NCBI RefSeq assembly: GCF_000276665.1
Contig: NW_004955435.1
Coordinates: 439,359 to 503,358 of the forward strand
Source: Chinchilla lanigera
Taxonomy: Eukaryota; Chordata; Mammalia; Rodentia; Chinchillidae
Direction of reading: 5' to 3'
DNA length: 64,000 bases
The number at the start of each line of letters is the position of its first letter. The first letter of the stretch is position 1. The translations under genes were made by a program, and so were the position numbers. Under the pieces are notes generated by a model. That model had not been told where the DNA came from. It saw nothing but the letters and a program-made list of their open reading frames with translations, and did not search any database. Below are positions 44,387-55,665 of this stretch, one piece after another.

Positions 44387-44541
44387 TCTCATTAGCTTCA
44401 TTTTTTATTTTTTTATTTTTTTATTTTTTTTTATTTTTTTTTGGTTTTTCTCCGGTACCGGGAACCGAACTCACGACCTTGCGCTTGCCAGGCAGGCGCT
44501 TTGCCGCTGAGCTAAATCCCCAGCCCCTCTCATTAGCTTCA
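44387..44541 (-). mobile_element. ID-like SINE, antisense, with 14-bp TSD
   Basis: TSD tctcattagcttca at 44387-44400 and 44528-44541. Body 'ctccggtaccgggaaccgaa', 'ccttgcgcttgccaggcagg', 'ccgctgagctaaatccccag', preceded by a long interrupted T tract (reversed tail, TTTTTA units). One of the least diverged ID copies here. Confidence 0.95.
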
Positions 44542-45987
44542 GCTGGTGATTCTAAGTAACATTTCCTGACGGTGGTATAGGCCATTTTCCTATATGTGCT
44601 AATTCTTAAATTAACAAGATTTCTGTGATTTAAAATATCACAATACTTAATGATACTCTCAACTTAGCACCTTTGTGATACTCAGGAATAAGACAAATAA
44701 GGTTATACTGTTAGTTTATGGCTTTCTGTTCAGCATAGAATTTCCTCTGCAGATTCCATGGTAAATAGAACAAAAGATGAGTTTCTATAATTCCTGTTTT
44801 CTAAGAGTGTCTTCTGGTGACTCATTATTTGGAGATAGCTGTGTACAGAAAGGTCAGGAAAATAGAAAGACATCATTAATTGTGTAATTCACGGTAATAC
44901 TAAGTTTTTTGTTGATATGCCTTTTTGTATGAATATTTTTTCTGGAAAAGCCTGAATGGAATAATTTTCTTTTTCCTCTAGTTTTCAAAGCTCACTGGTA
45001 CAACACAATGCATACGCCATTATAATCATGATTATCCTGACTTTGGGAAAGCAAGGTATCAAGTAAACATGTTATACAGAGTCTTATGAAAACTTTGATT
45101 TTGGTGTTTGAGGATAATAAAAGGATTCCTTTGCCCTGTAGAAAAGAATTCTTGAAAATGAACCAACAAATGGACCTAGCCCACAATTACCTATCTGAGA
45201 CTGTCTCTGTGAAGAATGACATGCCTTCAGCATGAAGAAGGTACAAGAAAAAGATGTGTAATTAAGGTGAGGGGAGATCAGAAACTGGAGCCATTAAAGA
45301 AACTGTGATATTCGGAAAACACTGTACAAGAGATGTGAGCGAAGATCTCAGATCTGAGAGCTGAAAGGGAATGAACTAGTTAAACTCCCACTGCTCATTC
45401 ACTCCCCAGGAGAAATGGCAGTCCTGCTTGACCCTACTCGCCACTTCATCTTTAGAAACAATTAAAACACGCAAGTATTTATGAATCACTGTGTATGTTG
45501 TAATCCTATTCTGAAAACAAACATTGCCTTGTACTTTAGCTTCTCAGTGCTGGTTATGGTTGGGACTCTGGGGTGAAAGCCCTTCAGCGTGAGCTCACTG
45601 CCCCTACCCAGACGAAGGGATGAGCCTCGGGGAGTGTGCTCTGTTTGCCTGCAAGCTGTTGCCTGTGCCAGTGAGCATTTTAAGAACCATTCAAATTAAG
45701 TTGAAAATTTGTAATTATATTTTCCCTTTTAATTGTAACTTATGCAAATGTTATATTCCAGCTGTACAAATAATTTTCTCTTCAGAATACAGCATTCACA
45801 TTAAATCTAGCATGTAACACCCTAATACAAAACTCTTCCCAGGCTGTAGTTGCAGCTTTAGAAAGTGACTTGGCTTGGTTAGTTATAGCTTCTGTTGTTG
45901 CTAATGTGCACTTAAGTATAGACTGCAAAGTGGCCAAAGAGAAGGAAGACACCTTTGCTATAGTTTGCTAGAGACAGTTTATGAACA
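44542..45987. other. Unassigned, with an octamer motif
   Basis: No repeat recognised. An exact ATGCAAAT octamer lies at 45742-45749 inside a TAATT-rich stretch (45690-45810). The 65-codon frame 45620-45817 covers it but has no recognisable domain. Confidence 0.4.
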
Positions 45988-46134
45988 GAACACATAAAAC
46001 AGGGGCTGGGGATTTAGCTCAGCGGCAAAGCTCCTGCCTGGCAAGTGCAAGGTCGTGAGTTCAGTTCCCGGTACCGGAGAAAAACCAAAAAAAAAAAAAA
46101 ACAAACAAACAAACAAAAAAGAACACATAAAACA
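45988..46134 (+). mobile_element. ID-like SINE, sense, with perfect 14-bp TSD
   Basis: TSD gaacacataaaaca at 45988-46001 and 46121-46134. Body from 'ggggctggggatttagctca' through 'gcaaggtcgtgagttcagtt' and 'cccggtaccggagaaaaacc' to an A tail with CAAA units. Best-preserved ID copy in the window and a useful lineage reference. Confidence 0.96.
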
Positions 46135-46740
46135 GCAAAGCAAACAAAGAAAACAATAGCACAAAGTCTAAGAAACCTGTATATTCACTAAGATAGATAT
46201 TGCATCCTGCAATTGATGAGTTCAGCTTCAGTGCATTAGTTACAGGAAGGGGTTGTATATGACTCATTTGTTAATTGTCATGCATTTTATACCATTTAGT
46301 GCAAACAGAAATTGACTATTTTCCACTTTCAATGAAAATTTAGCTTGGGGAAATCACGTACGAAATCACTAGAGTCCTTTACCTGAGAGTGGAAGATGCA
46401 TAAATTGTTTTAGAAACAAGGGCATGCACAGTATTTAAGGGGTCACATGTACCTGAGAGGGAGCAAAAATTTAAAACCCAGGGAGCAAAAATTTAAAACC
46501 CAGCATGTTGCTATTATTCGTAAAAGGTGCACTTCACGTAAATCTGGGAAGGTTTTCATATTTTTAGTATGGAAATAGGGGGAACTTTGATTTACTTTAA
46601 TCCAGCTGACTGCTGATCAGGTTTTTGTAACGGTTTTCTGTAAGCAATGGAAGAGATGAAAGAAGAAAGTTTATTCAGATAATTCAAAACCTTGCTGATA
46701 AACCTGGCACACTTCTGGAACAAGCATGATTATAATAAAA
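46135..46740. other. Unassigned, contains a perfect 22-bp tandem duplication
   Basis: Nothing else recognised. Minus frames 45979-46164 and 46061-46267 are antisense to the ID SINE tail. Confidence 0.45.
46459..46502. repeat. Perfect 22-bp tandem duplication
   Basis: Unit 'gggagcaaaa...aaaaccca' occurs at 46459-46480 and 46481-46502 with no differences, so the event is recent or the locus is length-variable. Confidence 0.97.
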
Positions 46741-46900
46741 TAACTTGTGCATTTTTATAGGCCTAACAGAGAGTCCAACACTTTATTTCTCAGTTGGGCA
46801 AATTGAGATTTAGTGAGGTTTAGTGATTTGTTTAAAATCACACATCTAATAGTGATCATAATGTGTTTGGAACCTGGGAGGTCTAACTACTTGTTCTTTG
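46740..46900 (-). mobile_element. MIR SINE, antisense
   Basis: 'cacttt...atttctcagttg', 'ggcaaattgagatttagtga', 'tgtttaaaatcacacatcta' and 'gtttggaacctgggaggtct' follow reversed MIR. Confidence 0.7.
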
Positions 46901-47474
46901 TTTTTCCAAAGCTCTGTCATTTGAAAGCTGGACCATTAAAAGTTCTGCTTCTTAACCGAGGGTTCTTCCTACACTTGCCCGTGAAATTAACTTTGACTTC
47001 TTGGAAAGTTTTCTAGGTTTTTAAACACATAGGTCCTAGATAGAGATCGGAAGGGTTTGTTGATCTCTAATTATCTCTGCTAAGTTAAAATTGATCTTTA
47101 AATGAGAGAAAATCCGAGGCAAAGATCCCATAGCCTTGAAAATGTGTTGTAAATCTATGTGCTTCAGGTCAAAGAGCAAATAATTAAACGTCCAGATTGA
47201 TTCCGATAGTAAAAGGGCGGAACAAGGGAATGCTGAAGAGTAAATTCAGCAGTGTGATGTGTGTCCTCAGTTTGGGAATGCTCGTGGACTGCGCGTTACT
47301 TACTGCTCTTGGTACACTCTAGTTATAGATAACTATAAATGCCACAGCCCCTTTACTTAAAGAGAATTTTGGGGGCACCTATGGCAAAAATTGATAATAG
47401 TAGGGTTGGTGTGTTGTTCCATGTGCATGATTTTCTGCAGATGAGTGTAGAGACGCTTTTTTCTTTGTAAGATC
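46901..47474. other. Unassigned sequence
   Basis: Nothing recognised. Confidence 0.45.
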
Positions 47475-47595
47475 ATTCATTCATTAGTTTATGTGTTTAT
47501 TGACTCATTCATAATGTATGTTTTGGGTACTTACTGTGTGCCAGGCAATATTAGGTTTAACACTGTGTGTACAGTTTGACAGAGAAAATCAAATC
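47475..47595 (-). mobile_element. L2 3' end, antisense
   Basis: 'cattcattcattagtttatg', 'tttattgactcattcataat', 'gggtacttactgtgtgccag' and 'gcaatattaggt' are the reversed L2 3' end. Confidence 0.75.
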
Positions 47596-47839
47596 ATGCA
47601 CCTAATGATTATTTATCATCTACATATAATTTATGATTTAATGGAACCAAAACTTCTTGGTTTTGGTCTCTAGTCCCACCCAAGAGGTCAGTTGTGCTGC
47701 CCATGTCCAAAACCAGACAGGTTTCCCTATATCTCCTGTGTCTCTCATTTAGCCAAATTAAGAAAAACTTGTAGATGCAGACTCTTTCTGCTGTGCATCT
47801 TACCAGATAGGCAGGCATGCACTGCTAAAGATGACAGTG
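47596..47839. other. Unassigned sequence
   Basis: The 69-codon minus frame and 83-codon plus frame here overlap and lack domains. Confidence 0.4.
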
Positions 47840-47995
47840 TCTCCCATAGCAGGCTGCGGTTAAACGCACAAGCTTTGGACTTAGGTATGTATGGCTCATA
47901 TCCTGGCTCCACACTCACTAATGAAGGTCTTATTACACGTTGAGTTTACTCATTAGTTAAATGAGTGCAATCTGGAAAGTTTGCAGTCTGATTAA
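47840..47995 (+). mobile_element. MIR SINE, sense
   Basis: 'ggttaaacgcacaagctttg', 'gacttaggtatgtatggctc', 'atatcctggctccacactca' and 'gagtttactcattagttaaa' follow MIR order. Confidence 0.75.
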
Positions 47996-48006
47996 ATTTA
48001 AATAAA

Positions 48007-48358
48007 TACAGATGGTTCTTGACTTACAATGAGGTTATGTTCGGATAACCCCCATTGTATGGTGAAAATATCATAAATCAAAAATGTACTTAATGCACCT
48101 AGCCTACCCTACATCATAGCCTAGCAACAGAGTGTACTGTCCTATTAGCTATTTACCCTGGTGCTCCATGACTGGCTGGGGGTTGCAATTCACTGCCCCT
48201 GATAGAATCTCCAGAAAGTTTCTACCACAGATTGCTACCTGGGGAAAAAATTAAAATTCACAATTTAAGGTACAGTTTCTACTGAATGTTACAGCTTTTG
48301 TACCTTTATAAATCTGGAAAATTGTAAGTCTAACCATGGTAAGTCAGGAACGATCTGT
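48007..48358 (+). mobile_element. Tigger/pogo-type MITE with TIRs and TA duplication
   Basis: The left end cagatggttcttgacttaca and the reverse complement of the right end (cagatcgttcctgacttacc) form terminal inverted repeats. TA dinucleotides flank the ends (48007-48008 and 48357-48358), as expected of Tc1/mariner/pogo insertion. Element about 48009-48356. Internal 'aaaatatcataaatcaaaaa' near the left and 'cagtttctactgaatg' near the right are also as in Tigger-derived MITEs. No transposase sequence. Confidence 0.85.
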
Positions 48359-50420
48359 AAATGTTTGATAGCCTATGATAAGTAAGGTCAGACAAATGAT
48401 CATTATTAGTAATATTTTGCTAAAACTTGCTTTTCTCTCAATGCTCATTTCCATTTCCAAGCCCTGCCTCTTGCCTGCCGTATTTCAGCCCTTGTGTGTC
48501 CATGGCATTATTTTCCTGTTGGTAGTGTAGCTTGAACTCCTCTGATTCCCTTCACTGGCTTTGATACACTAATGATTGTTTGGATTTCTAATGGTGGCAG
48601 TGGCAGAGCTGACCAAGCTCAGCTACGGATGCTTCCTGGAGAGCATTCGGAGGTACAACTAGCAAGAAAGTCAAGGAGGCCGGGGCTCCAGCCTTGAGGA
48701 GAGTGATCGTGGGGTATAAGACTCTTTGGTCTTTTCTCATGGTCCCCCTCTCAACTTCAGTTTCTATTTTCCTTTCTCCTTCCCTCCCCTACTCCTTTCT
48801 CCATCTTTCCCTGAGACATTTACAAATACGCAATAACTCTACAGTTCCTGACCAGGGTATTATCTTTATTAAGACTTTCAATTCTTGTGGATTATAGATT
48901 TTTTCATGACCTCTTCACTGCCCCAGGATACACCACTGCCATTTATTTATATGGTCTTCTGCATTGATGAAATGCAGATAAATTGAAAAATCTGCCTACA
49001 ATTGTTGTCCTGAGGATATAGAGAAACAAGCATTTCCACAGTTAATTGTGTGTGCATTTTTAATCATAGCCTAATAAATTGTGCTTTTTTATGGCGCCAA
49101 GTCTGCTTTTGGAAAAGTCTTTGACTATGGACACCTTTGTTTCGTGTGTGGGCAGCTACTCCCCCTCAGAGTATATGCTAAAATGGGAGGAGAAAGCAAT
49201 AAAATTGTGGAGCGGGGAGAATGAGGGTTTTTTGATTTAGAAACAGAGGAAATTCTTTCTTTCAGGCTTTGGAATCATAGTAGGAATTTAGGATAAGGAA
49301 AACCTACGCAAAGCTTTACAGCACTCTGGTGGACTAGAGTTCACAGCATAGCATTTTCTGCATCTCGCTGGCTTTCCTTCTCCAGGAGACAGGTCTCTAC
49401 CAGAGCCTCTCAGCCTACAGGGCAGGTGGGAACCACTGAGGTGTCCATTCAAATGCCCGCCCGCAGTACCCGCTATCATGGATTGCGATTCGTTGGGTGA
49501 GTTGTGGCCCAGCGTCTGCGCTTACAGCCATCACACTTCTTGGAGTCTGCTGCCTCTTTCCTGGGTGTGGCTCCTGCTTTTGTCATTTTCCCAGGCTCAG
49601 CTAAGAAGCTGGGGAGGGCGAGTGGGCTGGCAGACAGACACAGCTGTGTGAGAGCTGTCTGTTCAAGCTCCCAGGGTGGCCGGATGCTCTATGCCATCAG
49701 GCTGTTGCTTAGGGAGGCACCTATGATTCCATTAATTATTTAGGGATCCAAAGTAGCCACCATTAATGAATGTGAATGTGTGACAGTGATCCTTATCAGA
49801 GTAACAGATGCAAAATGACAGTATGATACACACCACTTTCCCCCAGCGAGTCGCACACTATCAAGGTCTGTTGCAGTCAGTGAATCCAGATGCCTCCACA
49901 CACTTACTGACCATGAAAGATCCTGCTTTCATTACATGAAAGAAAATAAGTTCATCCTGTCATCTTGCAGAGTTAAAGCAGGATCCAATTCAGCAGCTGG
50001 TAAGGCAGCATAAGTTGGTTTGCAATAATAATCCTGCTTCTGCTTCAGGATTGACTGAGGGAAAGTGTTCTATTGCATCTGGGCTTATCATTCCCTTTAT
50101 ATTATTTTTATGCTTTCCCAGATGAGATGGTTTACTCCTGCTAAGAAAGCCTCCAATGGACTAAACAAGTTTTATATACACACCATGTGAGAAGAAAGTG
50201 AGCTATTTTCACAGAAGGTAAAATCATTAAAACCGGAATAACAAAACTAAAGTTGACTGTGATAAAATGTGAAGCATAAAGCTCCTCAATAATATATTTC
50301 TAAAAATAAAGTCAGATTTCTGATATAAACCACAGCATACACAGCAGGCAATCCCTGCTCTTATTCTTGGAATTATACAACAGAAAAGCAAAAAACAAAT
50401 TGAAGAGTTTCTACATTTTC
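48359..50420. other. Unassigned, with locally GC-richer 49.4-49.7 kb patch
   Basis: No confident repeat. 49430-49520 is weakly like a MER5-type hAT fragment. Frames 49288-49479 minus and 49504-49743 plus lie in the GC-richer patch and lack domains. Confidence 0.35.
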
Positions 50421-50449
50421 AGAGAGAGAGATAGAGAGAGAGAGAGAGA
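50421..50449. repeat. (GA)n microsatellite
   Basis: AG repeat interrupted once by AT. Confidence 0.95.
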
Positions 50450-50839
50450 AGCATAAGCCACAGACTCAACAGCACCTGCGCAGGCTGCCAAGAGGTGCTG
50501 AAACTGTGCAGGAGCTGCACAGGAGGAACCAAAAAGAAGCAAGCGCAGAAAGCCAAGAGATGGCAGATCCAGGAAGTGCCAGCAAAAATACTCAGGCTGA
50601 AGGTGAAGTGCTCACTTCAAGTGCGAAAGTTAACAAAGTTGTTTAGGAAATGACATCTACACGGCTGGTGTAGCAAGCTTCTCTCCTGGCTCGGCTCTGA
50701 GAAACACAGGAGAGGGCTGAATAAAGAATGCGAAGATGAGCTACATTTGCAGGAAGTCATCTATTTCTGGGATGGTAAAGAGGGGAACGGAGCCTGGAAG
50801 GCCACCTGTCCCTCCTCAGTAAAAGATCTCTTGAAAATA
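50450..50839. other. Unassigned sequence
   Basis: Locally GC-richer around 50460-50600, possibly the 5' side of the L1-like element that follows; not proven. Confidence 0.35.
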
Positions 50840-51740
50840 TCTAGTTTTGGAAAATACAGTTCATTCAGTGATGAGATGTCTTTTAAAAGGTGCTGAAAGA
50901 AAGATTTTATATGAAAAAATGTGGCAAAGAGGAGCTAAATCAAACAGCAGATGGAGGACGCTCTCTCCTAAGCAGAGGAAAAACGTGTCCTTAACATTTG
51001 TTTTGTATGACATACATGTATGTTTATATGTGTGTTTGTTATTATATTTTCATCCTTTTATCTTAAAATAAAAAAAATTGTTTTGAATTGATATAAAAGC
51101 ATTCTCAGTGAAGCAATCACCTTGATGAAAGAACACCACAAAGCAGAAATGTGTGAACACGCATGGGAGGTGAGGAGTTAATAGGGAATAGGAAGCATAA
51201 GCTAAAACAGGGGTAAGACATCCTGGGATAAAGACACAAATGGAAGAAACATGAAGGAAAGAGATGCTAAAAAAAACCAGAATGGGAATAGTAGACACAA
51301 AAAAGGAAATCTCAGATGCACTTGCTTCAAGTTTTAGAAGAAAAGAATGAATAGTAGGAGGAAATCCAAACATTTAAAGCTATAATTCAGGAACACTTTC
51401 TGATAATAAAATATGTAACTCAACATACTGAAAGGGAGGTGTAGGGGTGCCAGGAAAAATTGAGCCAGACTATAGAAGTATCCTAGTGAAATTACTGGAC
51501 TCTAACAATTGCAGGACAAATTCTATGGGGCACAAAAGATGAAGTAAAGTTGTAGAGGAGAAAACCAATCAGACTACTCGTATTAGGATGTTCATATCCA
51601 CTGCAACATTAAACGCCAGCAGGTCAAGGGGCAATGCCCATCAGGTATTCAGGGCAATAAATGTGAGCCGAGGATGTTGCAGCAACCCAAACTGTGCATG
51701 GAAAATTTCAAGGACACTCTTTCCGTGAGCTTGTTGTGAG
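50840..51740 (+). mobile_element. Ancient L1/HAL1-type ORF1 region, sense
   Basis: 'atcctagtgaaattactgga', 'ctctaacaattgcaggacaa', 'attctatggggcacaaaaga', 'gtagaggagaaaaccaatca' and 'ttaaacgccagcaggtcaag' match the ORF1 C-terminal part of HAL1/L1ME-like elements. The part before 51240 is uncertain. Frames are broken throughout. Confidence 0.6.
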
Positions 51741-51839
51741 TAAACAGCTCATAGGAGCTCTGCCCATCCAGTCATGGCCTGCCCAACTGTGGCAGGAGAA
51801 CCGACAATAAACTCTTCATTTTTATTTCTGGGATGGAAA

Positions 51840-52335
51840 CTTCTTATTTAAAAAATTTCAAAATGCACAGAAACAGAGAGGATAATTTAACGATTCCCAC
51901 ATTCCACTTGTCCAGCCTCAGCAGTTATCATGGCCAAGCTCACCCTTCTCTTGTTTCATCATCATTTTCTTCCCAGCCTCCAGCTGGACAATTGCTTATC
52001 ACACCATTTCATCTACCGATATCTTAGTAGGCATCTTTAAAACAGAAGGAATATTTTTGAAAAACAGAAGGAATTATTTTAAGTGTATATTATTACAGCA
52101 TCTAAAATAAATGATAGTAATTATTTATTACCATCAAATACTCGTGTTCATATTTCTATGATTGTCTCTAAAACATTTCTCTAACAGTTGAGTTTTAAAA
52201 GTTTGCTTCAAGCAAGGATCATACATTATAATTACTTATGTCTTTGTATACCTCTGACTTTTCATAAACTAAGATCAACTTAGTCTCCAAATTGAAAATT
52301 TCATGATAATAACCTACAGGTAGTTTATCTATAGG
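51840..52335 (-). mobile_element. Ancient L1M-type 3' end, antisense
   Basis: 'aaaatgcacagaaacagaga', 'caattgcttatcacaccatt', 'gattgtctctaaaacatttc', 'taacagttgagttttaaaag' and 'caagcaaggatcatacatta' match an old L1 3' end in reverse. It includes an imperfect 22-bp tandem duplication near 52036-52078 (aaaacagaaggaat twice). Confidence 0.55.
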
Positions 52336-52398
52336 CAGCTATACACCCGTTGTGTTTACCAAGCATATAGTAATCAGAGTTTTATGTTCACATGACCT

Positions 52399-52875
52399 AA
52401 TAGTTTTTTATTAGTTCATATTAGTAGTACAGAATAATTGGTTTCAATTTGACATAGTTGTACATACACATAACATACTTTGATCGCCCCCACCCCCGTT
52501 GCACACCCTCCCCTTTGCCTCCTACTCTCCCTCATCCTCTTCTTTTGGTCTAATAGTCAGTCATCTACTTTCACGTCATCTTTTTCCTTTTTCTCCTAGT
52601 TCTTACAGATGTGGGAGAACTCATGATATAGTTCTGAGTCTGGATTATTTTGCTTAACTTGATGATCTCCAGTTTCATCCATTTTCCTGAGAGTGACAAG
52701 ATTTCATTCTTCACAGTTAATAATATTCCATTGTGTGTATATGTCACATCTTTCCTATCTACTGATTAGTTGATAGATGCCTAGGTTATTTTCATAGCTT
52801 AGGCTAGCAGATATGTTTATAGTACGTTCACTTGATTTCTTTTGGGTTAATACCAAGGAGATATATCCATAGTCC
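52399..52875 (-). mobile_element. L1 3' end, antisense
   Basis: T-rich left end, then 3'UTR-like sequence and 'ttgcttaacttgatgatctc', 'cagtttcatccattttcctg', 'taataatattccattgtgtg', 'ttgatagatgcctaggttat' (reversed ORF2 C-terminus and 3'UTR). It abuts a sense L1 at about 52880. Confidence 0.8.
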
Positions 52876-53059
52876 AGGGCACATCCTAAAGAGAAAATGC
52901 TTTCACATAGTGAAAGAAATATCCATCTTAACAGATGCACAAATCCCAACATAGAAACACAAGAAACATGGTAAAACAAGGCCAAATGCCTCCAAAAGTT
53001 CATAACTCTCTAAGAACTGAGTCCATAGATATCACAGTGGATGAAACAATAGAAATAAT

Positions 53060-53850
53060 TTCAAAAAATTAATTGTTAAAATGATTAACAAATTCAAAGA
53101 AGATACAAATAAACAGCTGGATAAATTTAAAAAGAAAATGCGGGACACAAATTAGCATTTCAATAAAAAGATGAGGGTTCTGGGAAAAAGCAAACAGAAG
53201 TCTTAGAAATGGAAAGCTCCATAAGTCAAATAGAAAACCTCCACCGAAAGTCTCGCCAATAGACATGATCAAGTATAAAAGAAGCATATCAGGGCTTGAA
53301 TACAAGGTAAATGGGCTAGAACTTTCAGACAATAATAGCGAGAAAAGAATAAGAATCTCTTAGGAGAGTATATTAAAGCTCTGTAGCATTAAAAGACCAG
53401 ACTGGAGACTTGGGCCTCAAGGAAGAAGAAATACAAGCTAATAGCATAGAAAATCTATTCAGTAAAATAATAGAACTTTAAAGATCTTGCAAATAAAGGA
53501 CATTTAGGGACTGGATTTAAAACCTCAAATATATAGAGCCAGAAAAGAATCTCTTCACAACATGTCATGGTTAAATTGACAAAAATTCAAAACTAGAGAA
53601 CACTAAAACTTGAAAGAGAAAATTTACATGACAAATTCATCAGAATAAGAGCAGATTTCTCAACAAAGTATAAAGGCCAAGAGTGCTTCAAATGATGAAT
53701 TTCAAGGCCTGAAAAAAAAATAACTGCCAAATTATATTACCACATTACTAGACTACTATAACCTGCAAAACTATTCTTCAGAATTGCAGGAAAAATAAAT
53801 ATCTTCCAAGATATTTATTATTTGTATATAAGATTATCTTCTAAGCATAA
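53060..53850 (+). pseudogene. Older L1 ORF1 remnant
   Basis: ORF1p is an RNA-binding, coiled-coil nucleic acid chaperone of L1 particles. The remnant runs from the coiled-coil part to the C-terminal domain ('TDFSTKYKGQECFK' type, near 53650-53695), with stops and frameshifts throughout. Non-functional. Confidence 0.7.
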
Positions 53851-53908
53851 AGCAAAAGGGTTCATGGCTGCTAAATCAGTGTTGCAAAACATACTTAATG
53901 GACACCAC

Positions 53909-54402
53909 TGTGAAGCAGCTCTGAGCAGGAATTAACCAACTGGCTTTCCACGTTTACTTGTGAGTCTGTTCAGGGCCTAGGCCCCGTGTCTGGAGATGGA
54001 CAGTGAATTCATAGCAAGTAAATCTCTATGAATCACTGCTGGAGGCCTATAGTGACTTGTGAGGCTGTAACACCTTAAAGGACAAGATAAGGCCACAGCT
54101 GATGATGCCTGGCCCCAACCTAGACAACTAAAAGGAGACTGCAGCCACAGGCTCCACACTCCTATCATAAATGTCAAGCTAGAGATAAGGTAGTTCTCCT
54201 GATGGGCATAATTTACTACTTGGGAAAATATCTGAACTGACTCCCAAGGTCCTGCTCAGATTCCCATGCTTTCCTCAGTATCCTCCTCCTTTGTTTGAAA
54301 ACCAAATAAATATGTCTGCCCAGAGAAGTGCTTTGTCTCAGCCCCCAGAGAACCTCAAATTCTGTTAGAGGGTTTTGAGCCTCAAAGAGGCCTAAAGCCA
54401 CA
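53909..54402 (+). mobile_element. Solo LTR of an endogenous retrovirus, nested in L1
   Basis: A 494-bp segment begins TG (tgtgaagcagctctg) and ends CA (taaagccaca), with 4-bp direct repeats CCAC immediately outside (53905-53908, 54403-54406). L1 sequence resumes on the right. It contains one AATAAA (54305-54310) about 100 bp before the end, in sense orientation. No gag, pol or env sequence. A 4-bp target duplication is typical of gamma-like (class I) elements. Family not recognised. Confidence 0.7.
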
Positions 54403-54649
54403 CCACTTGACACTTTTAGTTAAGCCTTTGTCATCCGTTTGTTTGGGAGGCTGCAGTTTTGATTAGTCTGCAATACATACTTAAGGAATCACATACACAG
54501 GAAAGAAAGGTAAACACAATCAAGAGAGTATGAGAAAAAAAAAATCTCATTATAAGAGTAGATAAACAAATCAGAATCAAACAGTCAATGAAATAACAGG
54601 AAGCAATATATTGTAACCCTGAATGCAACTGGTCTTCATTTTCCAAGTA

Positions 54650-55660
54650 AAAGATACAGAGGGGTAGGTTGGATTAAAAAATAAACCCAATTATATGTTA
54701 TCTACAAGAAACGCACATCACTGGCAAAGACATACCAAATCTGAAAGTCAAAGATAGAGAAAGCTGTTCTATGCAAATGAAATCCAAAAGCAAGCAGGAT
54801 TAGCTCCACGCATATCTGATAAAGTAGACTTCAAATTACAGTTAGAAGAGGTCAAGTAGATCACTACATGCCCGTTAAAGGAACAGTTGACCAAGAAGGT
54901 ATAATGATTACAAATATATACGCACTAAACAGAAGTGCACCTAATTTTATAAAACAAGCACTACTCAACATAAAGGAGCAGATAGATTGCAAAGTAATAA
55001 TAGTGACTTCAACACTTCATTCTCACGAAGAGGCTATCTAGATGAAAAGTCAATACAGAAACAACAGTGTTAAACAATTTTGTTATAGATCATATGGACT
55101 TACCAGACATATAAAGAATATTCTATCTAATGACAGCAGATTACACTTTCCTTCATCAGCTTATGGAACGTTATCCAAAACAGATGATACTTTAAAATAT
55201 AAAGCAAGTCTTGACAAATGCAAAAAATGAATAATTTCTTGTATCTTATTAGATCACAATGGAATGAAACTAGAAATCATCACTAAGAGAAACTACAGAA
55301 ACTATACAAACCATGGAGATTAAATAATACAATTTTGAATGATCAGTGAGTCACTAAAGAAATTAGGGGGATTAAAAATTCCTGAAAATCAAGTAAAAAT
55401 GGAATCCCGCCATGCCAGAATCTCTGGGATGCAGTGAAAATAATTCTAAGAGGAAAATTTATGGCTATGAATGCCTACATTAGAAATTCGGAGAGATCTC
55501 AAATAAACTAATGATACAGCTCAAGGTTTTAGAAAAACAAGAACAAAGCAAAATTAAAACCAGTAGAAGAGAAGAAATAATAAAAATCAGAGCTGAAATC
55601 AGTGATGTAGAGACTAAAAGAACAATACAAAGGGTCAATGCGTCAGTTTCTTTAAAAACA
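54650..55660 (+). pseudogene. Older L1 ORF2 endonuclease-region remnant
   Basis: ORF2p supplies the apurinic-type endonuclease and reverse transcriptase for target-primed reverse transcription. Only the endonuclease region and the linker (to 55650) remain, in several frames; the RT and C-terminal domains are absent. The 133-codon frame 55511-55912 fuses this linker with unrelated pyrimidine-rich DNA and is an artefact. Confidence 0.75.
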
Positions 55661-55665
55661 ATCTC

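Larger units (their letters stand above)
52880..55665 (+). mobile_element. Older L1, sense: ORF1 to start of reverse transcriptase, with nested LTR
   Basis: ORF1 N-terminal part ('gcctccaaaagttcataact', 'actgagtccatagatatcac'), ORF1 C-terminal part around 53640 ('cagaataagagcagatttct'), inter-ORF region (54470-54660) and ORF2 endonuclease region ('atgattacaaatatatacgc', 54904) to the endonuclease/RT linker at 55560-55650 are in order. Truncated at 55665 where a polypyrimidine tract begins. The reading frames carry many stops. Confidence 0.85.

Noticed and set aside
49430..49520. Possible MER5-type hAT fragment
   Set aside because: Only scattered similarity; ends and order could not be confirmed.
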